From assembly GCA_002307905.1 (NCBI GenBank), contig DBUL01000217.1:16761-24121 (forward strand): a stretch of DNA of 7,361 nucleotides, in the 5' to 3' direction. Positions 5,292-7,361 of this stretch are shown here, piece by piece. A model generated the notes under the pieces. It was not told the origin of the DNA. It worked only from the letters and a program-made list of their open reading frames with translations, and did not search any database. The position numbers and the translations under genes were made by a program. The DNA comes from Rhizobiaceae bacterium UBA1291 (GTDB lineage: Bacteria > Pseudomonadota > Alphaproteobacteria > Rhizobiales > Rhizobiaceae). Within the stretch, counting starts at the first letter, position 1. Every line of letters starts with the position of its first letter.

Positions 5292-7361
5292 AAGGCAACG
5301 GCGAGCTTGTGCAACCCCTTGTCAGCGAACAGGGCTTGGACGAGACCATTGCAGCGGACGGCGTCGCGATTGTCGGCATGTCCGGCCGGTTTCCCGGAGC
5401 ACCATCGGTGGACGCTCTGTGGTCGCTCGTTGAGGAGGGGAGAAACGCCTTCAGGTCGTTTTCTCCAGGCGAACTCGAAGATGCTTTCACGGATGACGAA
5501 CGTTCGGGCTCGGACTATGTGGCCTCACGCCCCTGTCTCAGCGACATTGATATGTTCGACGCTGAGTTCTTCGGGATGTTCCCACGCGAGGCGGCCGTCA
5601 CCGATCCGCAGCACCGCATCTTCCTCGAGATCTGCTGGGAAGCGCTCGAAAGCGCAGGCTATGATCCCTATCGACGTTCTGAAATGGTGGGCGTCTTCGC
5701 CGGTTGCTCGATGCCGACCTATCTGCTCAACAATGTGTTGGGAGACCGCGCAAAGGTCGAGGAATTCACGTCGAATTACCAGATCGGCTGCTTCAATCAG
5801 ATCGTCGGATCGGTCACTGACACACTCGCCACGCGGGTGGCCTACAAGCTCAACCTGCGCGGACCCGCTTTCACCATCCATTCGGCGTGTTCGACATCAC
5901 TGCTCGCGGTTTCGCAGGCATGCCAGAACCTGCTGACCTATAGCTGCGACATGGCGCTGGCGGGAGGTGTGTCCATCACTATCCCGCAAAAGCGCGGATA
6001 CATCTACCAGGAAGGTGGCATGGTATCCCGCGACGGGATCTGCCGGCCCTTTGACGCGGAAGCGAGTGGAACTGTGTTCGCCAGTGGGGCGGGCGTGGTG
6101 TTGCTCAAGCGGCTCGATGATGCCCTGCGCGACCGGGACAGGATCTATGCCGTTATTCGTGGTTGCGGCGTCAACAACGACGGCTCCGACAGGGTCGGAT
6201 TCACGGCGCCGAGCGCAGAAGGGCAAGCTGAGGCGATTTCCATTGCCCTTGCCAATGCCGGTGTCGAGCCGGACACGATCGGATATGTGGAATGCCATGG
6301 AACGGCGACGCCTCTAGGCGATCCGATCGAATTTTCCGGTCTGCAGCTCGCCTTTTCCCGGATCGCCGAGAAAAGGGGATGCTGCGCGCTGGGTTCACTC
6401 AAAGGCAATATCGGCCATATGGATGCGGCCGCCGGAGTGAGCAGCCTGATCAAGGCTGCGCTGGCGCTCTATCACGCGAAAATCCCGGCCATGGCCAACT
6501 ACGCGCAACCCAATGCGCGCATCCCTCTGAATGACAGCGCCTTTTACATACCGAAAATGACATCGGCGTGGCCGCAAACGTCAGCGCCTCGCCGGGCCGG
6601 AGTCAGTTCGTTCGGGGTCGGGGGAACGAACATCCACGTCGTTCTGGAGGAGGCGCCGCCCCCGGGGCCGGATGCGACCAACGACGATGAAGGTCCTTTC
6701 ATCCTGCCACTGTCGGCGCGCACCGACGACGCGCTGACGGCGGTGCGCCAGAATCTCGTTGCCCATCTGCGAGCGAATCCAGCAATTGCGCTTACCCAGG
6801 TCGCCCGTACCTTGCAGACCGGTCGCCACGCGTTCAAGCACCGCGCCGCCGTGGTGGCGAGTAGTGCTGCGCAGGCCGTGGATCTGTTGAGCGCCGAACG
6901 GGTGAACGTCGGCCTTGCCGGGGATGCGTCGCCGCCCGTCGTGTTCATGTTCCCGGGACAGGGATCGCAATATGTTGGTATGGGTGCCGAGCTCTATCGA
7001 CGCGAGCCCGAGTTCGCCCGCTGGATTGATCGCGGCGCCGAAGTGCTGAAGATGAGTTACAGCATCGACGTGCGCGACTACATTTGCCACGCTGGCCAGG
7101 TGACCGAGACGATGGCGCAGGAGCAGCGCGAGACGCGGATCGCGCAGCCGTGCCTCTATCTGGTCGAATACGCAATGGCGCGGCTCTGGATGAGCCGTGG
7201 TTTGATGCCGGACGCGATGATCGGCCACAGCGTCGGCGAGTTTGTGGCCGCCACGATCGCCAACGCCATCTCGTTCGAGGACGCGCTCAGGCTCGTTGCC
7301 ATGCGAGGCTGGCTCATGCAGAAGCAGCCACCGGGTGCGATGGCATCGGTTCGCTGCGAAG
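5288..7361 (+). CDS. Type I modular polyketide synthase, KS-AT start (partial, runs off right edge)
   Basis: There are 691 open codons from ATG 5288 to the window end. After a 25-residue N-terminal linker, the ketosynthase domain (about 26-455) begins VAIVGMSGRFPGA and carries the intact triad Cys201 (HSACSTSLLA), His337 (ECHGTATPLGD) and His377 (NIGHMDAAAG). A KS-AT linker follows, then an acyltransferase domain from FPGQGSQ (555-561) with nucleophile Ser648 in GHSVGE and Arg673, which by position should bind the extender carboxylate. A hydrophobic residue after the AT serine is usual for malonyl-CoA; methylmalonyl ATs mostly have GHSQGE. The deciding HAFH/YASH-type motif lies beyond the edge. 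KS features such as YIYQEGG and VGFTAPS resemble KSs of mixed NRPS-PKS lines that accept aminoacyl chains from a PCP. The first step should be decarboxylative extension of the carrier-bound amino acid. Reductive domains, ACP and release are not visible. Confidence 0.93.
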   Translation, partial: MKGNGELVQPLVSEQGLDETIAADGVAIVGMSGRFPGAPSVDALWSLVEEGRNAFRSFSPGELEDAFTDDERSGSDYVASRPCLSDIDMFDAEFFGMFPREAAVTDPQHRIFLEICWEALESAGYDPYRRSEMVGVFAGCSMPTYLLNNVLGDRAKVEEFTSNYQIGCFNQIVGSVTDTLATRVAYKLNLRGPAFTIHSACSTSLLAVSQACQNLLTYSCDMALAGGVSITIPQKRGYIYQEGGMVSRDGICRPFDAEASGTVFASGAGVVLLKRLDDALRDRDRIYAVIRGCGVNNDGSDRVGFTAPSAEGQAEAISIALANAGVEPDTIGYVECHGTATPLGDPIEFSGLQLAFSRIAEKRGCCALGSLKGNIGHMDAAAGVSSLIKAALALYHAKIPAMANYAQPNARIPLNDSAFYIPKMTSAWPQTSAPRRAGVSSFGVGGTNIHVVLEEAPPPGPDATNDDEGPFILPLSARTDDALTAVRQNLVAHLRANPAIALTQVARTLQTGRHAFKHRAAVVASSAAQAVDLLSAERVNVGLAGDASPPVVFMFPGQGSQYVGMGAELYRREPEFARWIDRGAEVLKMSYSIDVRDYICHAGQVTETMAQEQRETRIAQPCLYLVEYAMARLWMSRGLMPDAMIGHSVGEFVAATIANAISFEDALRLVAMRGWLMQKQPPGAMASVRCE

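Noticed and set aside
1..7361. CRISPR arrays, tRNA/rRNA genes, insertion sequences
   Set aside because: I saw no regularly spaced repeats, tRNA-like cloverleaf, rRNA segment, transposase or terminal inverted repeats on either strand.

Overview
The window looks like a junction between an exopolysaccharide (EPS) gene block and the start of a hybrid non-ribosomal peptide/polyketide (NRPS-PKS) cluster. The high GC content, dense coding, 4-base ATGA gene overlaps and EPS gene content suggest an alphaproteobacterium, perhaps of the Rhizobiales (Rhizobium/Sinorhizobium/Agrobacterium-like). No rRNA or other taxonomic marker is present, so this is an inference.

Left part, minus strand (1-2066): a two-gene operon read leftward. 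A polytopic membrane protein of the Wzy/O-antigen ligase-polymerase type (558-2066) overlaps by 4 bases a polysaccharide pyruvyl transferase-like gene (1-561), which runs off the left edge. The EPS block probably continues to the left.

Centre, plus strand (2208-3065): a secreted family 16 glycoside hydrolase with an intact ExDxxE active site, divergent from the polymerase gene across a 141-base intergenic region. Together the three genes fit an EPS that is polymerised, decorated with pyruvate ketals and trimmed by an exported endoglycanase.

A 303-base non-coding stretch (3066-3368) follows. It holds an 8-bp perfect hairpin just after the hydrolase, three copies of a TGTCGCG heptamer (one inverted), a weak promoter candidate, and a second, GC-rich hairpin in what would be the leader of the next operon.

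Right part, plus strand (3369-7361): a free-standing adenylation-carrier (A-PCP) protein of 640 aa overlaps by 4 bases a type I modular PKS that begins KS-AT and runs off the right edge. There is no condensation domain, so the A-PCP protein reads as an initiation module: it would activate an amino acid (D235 is present; the pocket is largely nonpolar) and hand it to the KS. The KS would extend it with an extender unit, probably malonyl-CoA (GHSVGE motif). The product cannot be named from this window. The most interesting points are this amino-acid-primed PKS start, its unassigned A-domain pocket, the structured leader, and its position next to EPS genes.
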